Positions 11,589-25,000 of a stretch of 64,000 nt of DNA are shown here, piece by piece (within the stretch, counting starts at the first letter, position 1; every line of letters begins with the position of its first letter). Both the position numbers and the translations under genes were made by a program. The DNA comes from Elmis aenea (lineage: Eukaryota > Arthropoda > Insecta > Coleoptera > Elmidae): positions 34,849,470 through 34,913,469 of the forward strand of contig OX393578.1 in NCBI GenBank assembly GCA_947652605.1, in the 5' to 3' direction. The notes beneath the pieces were generated by a model. The model ran no database searches, was not told the DNA's origin, and saw only the letters and a list, made by a program, of their open reading frames with translations.

Positions 11589-12809
11589 CAGGCGTCGGCA
11601 ACCCGCGGCCCGCGGGCCGCATGCGGCCATGTGTCGTGATCTGGCCCGCCAAGTAAAACCTAAATATACAGAATGTTTCTTAAATATTGCGAAAAAATTC
11701 AGGAGGTAATTCCTTATCGAAAATTAAGAAAGGACTTTTATATAAAAAAAATTCCTTGAACGTCTCCTTTCGAAGTTACACCCCCCTAAAGGGGAGCGGT
11801 AAAATTAAGTTTTCATTTTATTTCTCAAATTTGAATAAATGTTGGAGAATGATACCTAGATATTTTGTACTTATTGAAAGGTTTCCCAAAGTAATATTTT
11901 CGATCATCTCCCACCTTCACAGAGGGCTGAAAAGTGCGACCCCTGTTGATTTTTGAATCAGAACTTTTTGGTGGGCTGAAATTTTGCAATAAAATAAACA
12001 AACCAAAGTAACAACCAAAATGAATCGTTTTGTATTGGAATATGTAATGGTGCATGTTTATTATTTTATTTTTTACTCAAAAACTGTAGGTTTTCAGGAA
12101 AAACTAAAAAAAAGGAAGTTTCTAAATGAATCAAGCTATCAAAAAAATTATTTAAAATTGCAAAATTTTAACTCACCAAAAAGTTCTGATTCAAAAACCA
12201 ACAGGGGTCGCACTTTTCAGCCCTCTGTGAAGGTGGGAGATGATCGAAAATATTACTATGGGAAACCATTCAATAAGTACAAACCATTTACCAAATATCA
12301 TTCTTCTACGTATCTACGTTTATCCAAATTTGAGAAATAAAATAGAATCGTAATTTTACCGCTCCCCATTAGGGGATGTAACTCCGAAAGGAGACGTTTA
12401 AGGAAAAAATGTAATATAAAAGTTCCCCCTTAATTTTTGATAAAGAATCACGTTCCAATTTTTTCGCAATATTTAAGAAACACTGTACTGTATTTAAAAC
12501 AATATTTAATAGTTAAAATATCAAATGCATAATAAAATTTCGGTTTCAATTTTGTTATATATTTTTATTTTAACGCTATAGTCCAGCGTTATTTTATGTT
12601 TCATTTAGTGTTGGTGAATATTTGGTGATCGAAAATGATTGATGCCCGCATACTTCAGACCGAAAATAAAATAACCAAGTTTATGTTGGTATCCCGGTAA
12701 AAAAACATCTTACGAACGCCATTTGTCAGAGTCGGTTGGTATGTGCGGCCCGCCTGAAAATATTATTATTTAATTTGGCCCGCTATCCAAAAAAGGTTGC
12801 CGACCCCTG
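11589..12809. mobile_element. hAT element, CAGGSGTCGGCAACC ends
   Basis: The left end CAGGCGTCGGCAACC pairs with the right end GGTTGCCGACCCCTG. Subterminal GGCCCGC blocks occur on both sides. ATCTAC lies immediately outside both ends, an imperfect remnant of the 8-bp target duplication typical of hAT elements. The interior is occupied by a complete family B foldback element (11667-12487), so the original hAT element was only about 400 bp. Confidence 0.8.
11667..12487. mobile_element. Foldback element, family B, copy 2 (nested)
   Basis: The copy is the same family as 4243-5200, with decayed ends (TACAGAATGTTTCTTAAAT at the left, GAAACACTGTA at the right). It lies wholly inside the hAT element 11589-12809, so it inserted after that element. 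Confidence 0.8.
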
Positions 12810-13065
12810 ATCTACAGTGTTTTATATTTTCCTATAATATAATGTTTATTAGTATCATATATTATGACGTGCACAATTTTTAATTCGGCATTTATATTTT
12901 TTTTTATATCTATAGCATTTTGGTATTTTTTATACAACGTTTAGATTATTATAAAAAAGCATTTAATTCTTATCCTATCTTTTTTTTAAAACAAATTATT
13001 GAAATGTGCAATAAAATTGAGTAGTTTGTTCGTGTAATGCATTAAAATATTCTTATTTAACATAG

Positions 13066-16000
13066 GACCAACTCATCGATCTCCAATAATAGTACATGAA
13101 GGTGAAAATGTTCGTTTGCGATGTGCGGCTAGCGGCGTTCCCTTTCCAAATGTAGAATGGAGACGAACAGATGGGCAACCGATTACTATTGGGAAGTGGC
13201 AAGGTAAAGTAACCACTTATCATTTATGTATGTGATATTTAATTTTTCAAAAAAAGTGTTGCTCGATAAACTTAAGCACTAAGATTCGCCAGTGTCTCAA
13301 CTATACCGGCAAAAAAAAACGCAACGCTGTTTAAACTGAAGAAAGCCTTACGCGAGAACAAAAAATGTTTTTTGCAAATGTTACATGTCTAAAATTTCAT
13401 TTGTGTAAATTCAAAACTAAAGAAAAAAAGGGGGTGAGCCTGATTTCAGTTACACCCGGTAGATGTAATAAACATACATTCTTGTTTCAATTTTATTGAT
13501 ACGAGAAGTACGATTACTTCACCAAATTATGTTAAGAACGAAAGTTAAAAACTTTATTTGTAATCCAAATCTATTATATTTTTATCTTACTAACTCCTCT
13601 TAAAGAAACTTTTTAAAGCAAATTTTAATGCAATTCTGAAATTTAATACTTAAGAAATATAATAAATATAATAAATAATATTACTTTCTTAAATTATTAA
13701 AAAGCATGATTAACATAAAACAACTAATTGATGCAAATAATTTTTTTCCCCATTTTCTTGGGCAAAAATCCAATATGGCGTCTATAAAATATAACAAAGT
13801 TAATGATGCTTCAATATAGAAGAAACGTGTGATACAAAGTGTAATCAAATCGGCGTATACACAATAAAAAGTTGTTTTACAAATGTGTTTTCATTTGTTC
13901 GATATGTACAAAAATAAATGAAATAATGCAAATGCAAACAAAGAAATATATTTTGTTATAGTTTTGTTCTAAATAACTGCTGAACTAATTTTTTAATTTA
14001 ATTTTCATTACAGACTAAAAGCGATAAGCGAGACCTTCATATTAAAACATGAATTTGGAGCAATCTGTGTAGCCCACCACTGTTCTTTTATAATACTTTA
14101 TAATACATCTTTTATTACAGCAACGTCGGTGGCAGGACATACAATAAATATTACGCAGGTTAATCGTATTCACATGGGAACGTACCAGTGTGTCGCAGAC
14201 AATGGAATTCCACCCCAGGCGAATCAAACATTTAACTTGGAAGTACATTGTAAGTATTTGTAATTTAATTCAAACACCACAATAAAGCTTTTTTGTTTAT
14301 TTTTCACAACGAAAAAATTAAAAGCTTTAACATTTTTTAATTATTATAAGGACGTAACAAAGTAAAAAGTCAGTATAGTTTCGTAAGTAAAAAAGATGTT
14401 TTTAAATTAAATTAAACTGAAATGTCTCGTTGATGGAAAATAATAATACATTCTTTGCAAAGTCTTAATTTAAATTGGCAAGAGGTATTTTATTATTTAA
14501 TTCAGACCATTACGAGGTGTGATCAAAATATACGGTGAATAATTTTATTACGAACAAAATAATAAGCTTATGTCAAATTTGAATTAATGTCCTTCAAAGT
14601 ACTCTCCTTGACTAGCGATGCACTTATCCCAACGTTGATTCCATGATTGGAAGCATTTCTGGAAGGATTCTTTCGAAAGGGCCTTCAGCTGCTCCGTTGT
14701 GGCCCTCTCAATGTCGGGAATGGTATCAAAACGTTTTCCTTTTAGCACGGTTTTTATTTTTGGGAAGAGCCAGAAGTCACATGGTGCTAAATCCGGACAG
14801 TAAGGCGGATGTGGACAGACAGGAACCTTTTTTTCGCCCAAAAACTCGCGGATCAGAAGCGAGATGCGGCATGGCGCGTTGTCGTGATGAACGAGGAAGC
14901 CATTGGGCTCATTTTTCTGGTCTCTTTCTCCGTACATCGTTTCGCAAACATTGCAGCAAACCCTTGTAATATTCGGAGTTTATAGTTGTTCCCCTTGGAG
15001 CGAACCATTTTGCCACTTTTTGCACGTTTTCGTCTGTTTTTGAGGTCGAAGGACGTCCCAAGCGTTGCTCGTTTTCAACCGACTCATTTCCGCTTTTAAA
15101 TCGCTCATACCACTTGTAAACAGTCACCACATTATCACCATACACTGATTTTAACATTTCATGAGCTTCTTTAGCACTTTTTTGCAACTTAAAGCAAAAC
15201 TTAATATTAAGGCGTTGTTCGAAATCCATGATGCGCGACAGACACGGTAAACACGATCTCACTCTTTCAGCTCTGGAAGCCGACTGACAAGTCAGTCACA
15301 ACTTGTTTAAACTTGACACTGACTGTCTCAACGGATCAGACTATTGGACTTAATACTTCAAATGGATGTAGCGTCAGCAGTTGCTGCTATAAAAATTCAT
15401 TCACCGTATTTTTTGATCACACCTCGTACTTGAGCATGGTCTTTACGACAATGGTTTAAAACAAAACAAATTGTTTGTAAATCTCACAAGTTTTATGATC
15501 GCGAAAATTTTCGAATTCGAAATTTGATGGATTACACGTTTGAACGGTTTTCGCAATGACATGTGTGTGAGTAGTGTACGTGCGTGCATGTTTTAGATAT
15601 AATAATTGAACATTTTTAAATTAGATATTATTGTAGAGCCTTAAAAAGTGTAGTATATCACAAATCGCTTGCGTTTAGTTGATATCTCAGATAATAATAA
15701 CTAATATACAGTGTTAAAGTTTTTACGTTTATCATATATTACAGAAAAATAGTAAGGAATAAAATATTTTGTTTATGTACAAGTGTAGTATATTTTGTGA
15801 TCTATAATATTATAATTTTAAACAATTTTTAATTACGAAATAATTTTAAAAAACTAAATTTTCATACATTTTTCTTAAACAGCTACTACGATTCTTTTAT
15901 AATTTAATTTGCTAACATTCATGTTTCTCAATAAACAATAAACAGTGTGACTCGACTCTCAAATTTTGGTAAAAGAGGTTTTTTACAATTCCTTGTGAAC

Positions 16001-19000
16001 AATAAGTAAAGTGTTGTGGCTTTAATTTAACATAAAGCATAAGCCTGCTTAGAGGCAACTACCTTAGTTACTTAACTTGATTTATTATTGGCAACATAGA
16101 TCAAACATTTACTTAAAACGATTAGGCAAGTCTAGAGGTCTAGAATCTTCTCTTAATTTGTCCAGTGTTTACTACTTGAATAGCTTTGCTGCTAAAAAGT
16201 TGGAATTATGAGACAATCTTTTTGATTTTCGGCACTAAAACGTTGGATCAAATTTTGCACTGGGCACATATGAAGATCTCACTGTAGGTATAACTTTATT
16301 GGTAGCGTACCACGGGGCATTAGCTATTGGTCTGAAAGTTTTGGCCTGAAATCGTTGCAAAATTTCTATGTTAGAGTTACTGCTTGAACCCCACAGCATT
16401 ATTCTGTACATCCATTTTGATTGTAATATCGTCTTATTTATCAGTAATTTGTTATTGATCGACTTTCTGCCTAAAAGCCAGTACAAGTGTGCTTATCATT
16501 TTTTGCCAATATATCAATTTAAACTTTAAATTAAATGTTTTAAAATAAAATTGTAGAAAGTAATAAGACAAATAAATAGTTCAGTAGTGTTGTTTAAATA
16601 AAGGTTTAAGAGTTTAAGGCTTATTGAAGTAAAATATTTCAAAATCTTAAATTTGTTTTATGCATCAGTCAATACCACCTTCGGCCTCGCTCATTAAAGA
16701 CACAAAAAAAGTATTAGGATAAAAATGAAGTATACAGAATGATTTTATGTTTATTTAAACAAAGTTCGCAAAAAATATTCTCCCGGGGCCTTACGCCTGC
16801 TGGGGACGGCTCTGGGAGTGGTCAAACTTTTTACACAAAAACAAACTTTTTATAGCAATGTGTTAAGTCGGTCTGGATAAACCACCTGAAAAGAGTGAAC
16901 TTTATATTGATTTTTGATACGACTCCACATTAGAGTCCTGCAGTCGGGTCGGGACCCGCGGGTACCCGCGGGTTACCCGCAAAGCGGGTCGGGTTGCGGG
17001 TCTTTAAATAATGAAGTTTGCGGGTAGCGGGTCGGGTTGCGGGTATAACATACCGAATTTTGCGGGTAGCGGGTTGGGTATCGGTCATTCGTACACAATA
17101 AAGCGGGTATTCGTTCTGATACTATTTTTTTAATAAAATGGTACAGATCAAGTGAAGCGAGTTTTTTTATGGAATTTATTACTATTTTTAAATATGAATG
17201 AACTGTATAATATTATCGCCTGCTTATTATATTTATTACCATGTTTAAAACAACAAATTTATAATTTGGAAAACAAATATGATTAAAAATGTATACGAAG
17301 CAATTTTTATGTATTTACACGAATACTATCGTACAAACGCACAATGAACAATACACATACGAAATGCTTTGTAAGAAAGTCGAACATGCTGTTTCGCATA
17401 TAACTCATTAAAGCCTGCCACACACAATCTAACGCGCGATTCAGCAAGATTGAACTGATTTGGACGGCAGACAAATAAGTCTGCGAGTCGGGTGAAAGTC
17501 AAACAAATTACAATGAAGCGGGTAGCGGGTCGGGTACGGGTAGCGGGTCGGGTGCGGGTAGCGGGTCGGGTGCGGGTCTAATAACTTAGAATTATGCGGG
17601 TAGCGGGTCGGGTGCGGGTCTATTAAACCAGAATCGTGCGGGTCGCGGGTCGGGTGCGGTATCAACATCAGCTTTGCGGGTCGGGTGCGGGTCCGAAAAA
17701 TTGGACCCGCGCAGGACTCTACTCCACATACTTACACATAGGCCCGATTGCACAAAGTAACACTGGTGTTAATCCCCAAGACTAAGAAACATCAGCGCCA
17801 ACTATGCTGCAATTTGGCCTAGTTTTAGGGTTAACGTGGTTTAATGCCGAGATTAATCCCAGGTTCAACTTTTATGCAATCGGGCCTTAGTCTTTTGCCT
17901 CTCGTCAGGAATTATTTTACTGCTTGTTTTGCTAAACGAGTCTTTCTGAACGATCTTGTTTGGTGAACTAAGGATAAGGATGTGAGGGTTAAAAATCAGT
18001 ACGTTCAAAGTTCAGATTTAGTTGATCGTTTAAAAAAACTTCTATTATCGGTATGAGCAATGGTCGGTCTTAAAACTTATACAATAATGTGTAATCAGTA
18101 CTTTTAAAAGAAATGCAGTAAAACCTCGATTTAGCAAGTTAATTGGGTTGAGGATTTTATTTCCAAATATTCGTAAAATAGCTTCTTTACGAAACCATGA
18201 AGTTTGCTAAATAATAAATGCCGAGTTCAATTTATATGTAATGGGACAATAGCATTATATACTATTAGAAATACTTAATTTTTATCTTGTACGTAATCAA
18301 ATTGATTAAACTTGAGAAAACGGGGTTGATGAGGTCAATGCTAATACATTAGTTTTCGTATTAACAGTTATCCGGTGTTTGTTTTCTCTGTGCATTTAAA
18401 TTTAAATCTACATCTTAATTTGAAAAATTTCACTCCCTCCCTTCAGGGTGCGAGAAGAATTGTAAAAAAAAATAATGCATTTAAAATACGACAAGATCAT
18501 AACAATTTTAGAAATTAAAATTTTATTGATAAATTTACAAAACTTTTATAAAGGTGTTAAGAAATATGATGTAATGAAAACAAAGCACAGATGAGTGACA
18601 GATCAGACAGATATAGAGCGTCGAATGTGAATCAAATGGAAAATAACGACGCTGTTGTAACAGGTGCAAATTGCAAAACAAAAACAGTTCTAGAAAAATA
18701 TAAAACGACCCTTACACAAATGACGCAGTAAGGATCGTCGATGAATCACAAAAAAAGTCAAACAATGCCAGCAATGCATAAACAAACTACAAATATGTTT
18801 TAATTAAAGTTTATATAGAGCCACAGACGGATATTGCAATAAATTTATTAAAGCGTCGCATTCCTTTTGTCATACGGTGGTATCTGCGAATTCCTTGCCT
18901 TTATCGTTTGTTAAATTTATAAAACCAGAAACTTTTCTACTCTAACGAAACAAACAAATAAACTATATCAACGCTAACAGCTCACTATTTTTTTTAGTTC

Positions 19001-22000
19001 CTCCTCTTATTCGAATACTCAACCAGAAGGTTGGCACTCAGAATGGAACAAAAGCGACTCTGGAATGCGATGTGGAAGCTTTTCCCGAGTCGGTTAGGTA
19101 AGACATATTTTAGTATAAAAGTAGAATAATAATAATATACCACATCACGAAATAATAGAAAAAAAAGTTCACAAATACTTTTGTTTTCTATTATAATTTC
19201 CATAACGTTCAAAGCACATTACAGATAAAAGTAGATAAGTATCACCGAAAAATATTTCAGCCTGTTAAAAGCTAATCATTAACCTTTAACGGACATTCTA
19301 CGTCAGTGGCGAATTTAGTTGTTTATTAGAATCATAATATGGATCAACCCAGTTCATCTTAATGACCTTAACTGGTCTCATTTTTTAAAGAAAATATTTA
19401 GAGCGTTTAGTTCAGTTAATGCGTTTATTTTTAATATTCGGTATAGAATAAAAAGTGGTGAACTGGGACCAGTACGAATGCAAACTTTCATAAGTGCATC
19501 TTTTACACAAATGTTGTTTTTTGTGATAAATTTTGATTTACCCTGATATATGTATAAATGAAAGTTAAATATCAAAGTTTAAAATTCACGTTTTTTTTAT
19601 GAAATATGTGCAAATGTTGAATAATCAGCGAACTTTTTTTAACGCAGGAAACCACTGGATATAATATGTCTTTCTAATTTAGTATATGTTTCGAAATTTT
19701 GCTGTTTTAATCATATAAACTCACTTCTTTTTTCTTCGTCTTCGTCACCACGCGAATCTTAATCGATCGATTTAAATCAAATTAACAAGACCTTACACCA
19801 TTTGACATTTACCGCAGAATCGTGGATGTTTTTCAGAACAAAGTAAATAACCTAATTAGTGATCCCCATGACAGGTGTCCCAAATACATGGCTTAAAACA
19901 GAGATGTCGCTTATTTTAAGACTTTAAGATTCGGTTAAATTGGCTTAATCTGAAATGGAAATTGTTAACATAGAAATTATTCAGAAATAACTTTAAAAAA
20001 AAATCAATGTCGTATTTGGCGTTATACCTTTTACTTTTACAGATACCCATAATTAAAAGCATTTTTTAATTTCTATAGGTACGCGGATAACCTTTGAAAT
20101 TTAATTTTAAAAGTTTCTTTAAAAGCAACAACCTCATTGTACAATAATCGTCAGACTGATAAAAATATAACAAATTTGGAGTATGAACACAATGGTGTTA
20201 TGGCAGAAGTTGATTGTCACTTTTGTTCTTACATTATATGTAGACATAGCAGTGGCGTATCCTGGTCTCTGATACAAGGTGTGCTACAATTTGAGAAATT
20301 AATAATTTATTTATTATTTAATTAATGTTTCTAGAACGACTTTTTTCAGTACCTATATCCTACATGTTCATTTTAATGTAGTAATTGTAATAATAACAAC
20401 AATTAAAAAATTAATTATTATACAATTGTGTTCTGCCATAATTAATACAAGTAACAAATTTTAAAAACTGTCTGATTTGCAGCTCGACAGTCAAGGCTCT
20501 AGCTAGGGCTATAAATGTACTTACGGGTGCGATTCTACTAGCGCACCAGGTCGAGCGATAATCACGCGCGTCCCCACCAACTCGCCACTACCCTCTCTCC
20601 AACCTCACGGTTCAAATGTAGCATAAGATGTGTGCGATTTTTGTATAGCGCCGCCGAACAGATAGATGTATGGCTAGCAAACGCAAACACAGCTCCGCGC
20701 TCATTACTCGCTTATTTCAACAATGAAACATTACTTTTTTAGACAATATTGCCAACTTTTTCTTTAAAATTTTCAGAAAAATTGGAAAATAATCTATCTT
20801 TTAATTTAATAAACATACTCTCAATTAAAAATAAATTTTAGGGGTTTCACTAGGGTGTGCGGCGCACACCTAGCACCTATGGAATATACGCCACTGAGAC
20901 ATAGGTACCTAATAAGTAATATCATATTTTTCCCACCTCACGTTTTACAGATTAAAACGTCAATATTTGTCAGTACCAATTCCGACTTATCAAATTGTTC
21001 CAACTTATGAAAATTACTTTTAAAAAAACAAAAAATGAAAATTTTGGACATATCAACTTCTGCCAAAACACCACAGATTATAAGACACCAACTTTATTTC
21101 AATTTACACAATTATCTGACGTAATAATCACGTTATCTTTATCTTTCATCTAACTTAAAAAAAAGTGTTACGTAAAAAACTCGCTTTACACGACACTATC
21201 AAAAATAAGACCAACTAACTATCGCGAGCAAATTTATTACACTTCTACTTTTTTTTAATCGATTGCCATGATGTGCATACGTTAAATTGAAAGTCAATGA
21301 TAAAAAAAGTCTTGGCAATAATAGAAATAAAACGACACGCTTTTAGAATTTTGTTATATTTTGCTTCCATGAAAAATCTTAAATTCGATTTTTTACGCTG
21401 TTTTGTCACTGTTTTTAGAATTTTTATTACTATCTTTTAACGCTCTAATCTTATGTTGCATCTATAAGGAATTACAAAGTTAATAATAGTTCAAAATAAA
21501 CGAAAAGTTTATACAATACTAGTTAAATCAAAGTATAGCAAAATAAAAATTAGTTTTTCCCAAATAACTTCTGAACTAAGACAGCTATGAATTCAGCACA
21601 AATTTTGCAACTTTGCTTTAATTTAATTAACTTCGTACGATATAGCAGTCCTCCATGTTAAGCCCCAAATTTGGGACTGTACTCAGTTATAAACTTAGGT
21701 ACTGGGAGAGAGCTGACGGCCGACTTCTTGAACACGGCGACAAATACCGAATCGCAGATATCGTGGATAAAACCATATACAAAGCCAGAATGCAGCTAAA
21801 CATAACAAGAATAAGTAAATATGACTTCACGACCTACTATTGTATCAGCAAGAACGAACGTGGCATTACAAAAGGAACCTTCCAAGTATACGGTAAGCTA
21901 TTACGATAAATCTTAAATAAATCTGTCCAAGTCCCAAAGTAAAGATACTCTAAGCAGTTGATATCACTTTCAGAATATTACTATTTGTTTAAATTCTGTT

Positions 22001-25000
22001 CTGTTTCGCCAACATTCCGATTTCTGTAAACACGTGTATAACCGGGTATAACTGAAATCAGAGCGCCCCCTTTTTTGTTTTTAGACAAACGAAATTTTAG
22101 AGATGTGGTATGTGTAAAAAAAAACGGATTTTTTAAGTACATGCACACAATTGTTTCATTTCCGGTTTCGCCTAAAATTACCCTAACTTTGTTATTTCAA
22201 TTGGAACAACCTGTTCGTTTTTCTCCATCGTTAAAAAAATCCATTTAATGACTGACCATGAAAACCATTACAAAACAACGATATCAGACAAACAAAGGGT
22301 GAAAATTGGATTCAAAGAAATGTACGTTTAATTCTATTATCCTTATCAAATTCACTTGTCAATGTTTGAATATAAGACAACAACAACAACTGAAAAATAA
22401 AAGACACAGTTTAACTATCACTGTTTTTAATTATTTTTATTTTGTTTACACACTATTAAATACAGGGATGCGCAAAAGTATGAAAACAGACAAATATCTA
22501 GAACACTATTGCAGATATAATAATGAAATTTTGTATCTCATCTTTATGGCATTTTTCGGATTCGATGAAAATATTAAGGTTGCAATACGACTTCCGGTTC
22601 AACCGGAAAAGAACTCAAACTTTGAAATTTTAAATAGAACACCCTGTATATTTTTACATTTTTGGATTCCTCTTAATATTTACTTTAAAAAATGTACAGG
22701 ATTATGTGGGTCTAAAGTCAACCGTTTTCGTAAAATTTACATTTTTGTGAAAATTTTGAGCGATACATCACTTTCAATTTTTTCTAACATTAAAGTTATT
22801 TAAAAAGGCAGTAGAATTTCGTTTAAGAATTAGATTGACAATAGATTATTTAACATTTTGCACTAGCTACATTTTTAAAATATTACACAGAGTGTTTTTT
22901 ACACTAGGTCAAACTTGTGAAACTTTAAACATTGATAAATCATTTTTCTTAAATAAAACACCCTGTATATTTTTACACATTCTTGTAGAAAATTTGATTG
23001 TTTTTCAAAAATATTAACCATGTTTTATACCTAAAACTGATATTCTACGAGATATCGCGATTTTATTGTAAATTATTAGGGCAACGTAATATTTTCGAGT
23101 AGGCTATGAAGGTAGACAGCGGTAATTTTGAAACAATTGAAAGATAAAACAAGAAAGATATAATATTATTTTTTCCTCACTTATTTTCGATATTTCTAAA
23201 AATGTAGATGTAATTTTACCATTTTTACGTTTAAATCGAGGTTTCTTAAAATTATGCATTTATTCATTGGACTAATGTGATGGGACAATTACTAAATCCT
23301 ATAAACTAATTTTTTGTGTTTCTACAGTGTGATTTTCGGTAGGACCGGAAACGGTTTCAACCCTAACCGTTTTTTTAAATTTAAAGATAAGATTGGCCAC
23401 TAACTTTTGTTTATTCAGGGTTCTTTTCGCGTACTCAATACATTATCAATTGGTTTTTAGGACTTTGCAAACAATCAAAATCAATTATATGAAAAATATT
23501 GTGGCCCTGATAAGAAATCTCGATATAAACGTAAGATTGTTAAAATTACATCTACATTACAAAAAAATTCGAAAATTTGAAAGGAAGATAATATTACAAT
23601 TTTCTTGTTTTTATCTTTCAATTGTTTCAAAGTTACCGCTGTCAACCTTTATAGCCTACTCGAAAATATTACGTTGCCGGAATAATTTACAATAAAATCG
23701 CGATAACTCGAAAAATATTAGTTTTAGGTATGAAATATGGTTAATGTTTTTGAAAGACAACAAATTTTCTACAAGACTATGTAAAACAAATAGTGTGTTG
23801 TATTTAAGAAAATCGAGTTATCGATGTTTAAAGTTTCACAAGTTTAACTTAGTGTAAAAACACCCTGTATAATATTTTGAAAATGTAGCTAGCGCAATGT
23901 GTTAAATAATCAATTGTTAATCTAATTCTTAAACGAAATTCTACTGCCTTTTTAAATAACTTTAATGTTAGAAAAAATTGAAAGTGCTGCTGTATCGCTC
24001 AAAATTTTCACAAAAATGTAAATTTTACGAAAACGGTTGATTTTAGACCCACATAACCTTGTACATTTTTTAAAGTAAATATTAAGAGGAATCCAAAAAT
24101 GTAAAAATATACAGAGTGTTCTATTTAAAATTTCAAAGTTTAAGTCCATCTCCGGTTGAACCGGAAGTCGTATTGCAACCTTAATATTTTCATCGAATCC
24201 GAAAAATACCATAACGGTAAGATACAAAATTTCATTGTTATATCTGCAATAGTGTTCTAGATATTTGTCTGTTGCTGTTTCCATATCCCTGTATGGTAAT
24301 TTCTTGTTTTCATCGTTTTAATATGCATTCCCCCAAATATTAAAATTAATGTAATAATAATCGAGAAAAACATGTGTGCTTTAAATGTTGCATTTGATGT
24401 TTAGAGGTAAATTCACCCCAGTCAACGATGACAGGAAACGTAATGGTATATGGAGTACAACCACCCGAAGTTATTTCCTTGGAAGAGCTTTGCCCACCGC
24501 CAGTGCATTGTCCAGAATGTCCAGATCAAAAAGAGCTAAAGTGTAAAGAATCAGGTTTATATCTATACGATCTAATTGGCAAATTTAACGTGGGCCCATA
24601 CGGTAATGACCAATATGACATGTATCCTCCAAGACCTGATGGTAAGCAAAGTAACAAATGAAAATTTGTTCTTACTTAAGTAGGCTAATAAAATTTTTGC
24701 AAACGTAATTTATTGTTCTAAATAGACTGCGTTTTGTACGCCGTTGGAAAACCAGTTTATCATCGTTTTACTGATCAAACCTTCGGTTCTTGGATGAGAG
24801 AAGCGAGTCCCTCACCATATGAAAGAGATATGGAAAAATTTTGGGTTACAAAAGAAAACGAGACCTCCAAACTTTACGAATTCGACAGTAAAATTGCATT
24901 TAGAAAAGATATTCCTTCTAAGTAAGAGGTTTTTATGACAAACAACAATTTTGCACCATAAATATTTTTGTAAAAACCTATGTCACATTACATTTTCAGA

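Noticed and set aside
17441..17668. Frame with repeated HPTRYP motif on the - strand
   Set aside because: It is a translation of the GGGTCGGG-type repeat of a hAT MITE, not a protein gene.
22306..24284. Frames of 110-165 codons (+ and -) sharing RLPVQPE and ILNRT motifs
   Set aside because: The same sequence appears in family D copies in both orientations; it reflects the palindrome and no known protein.
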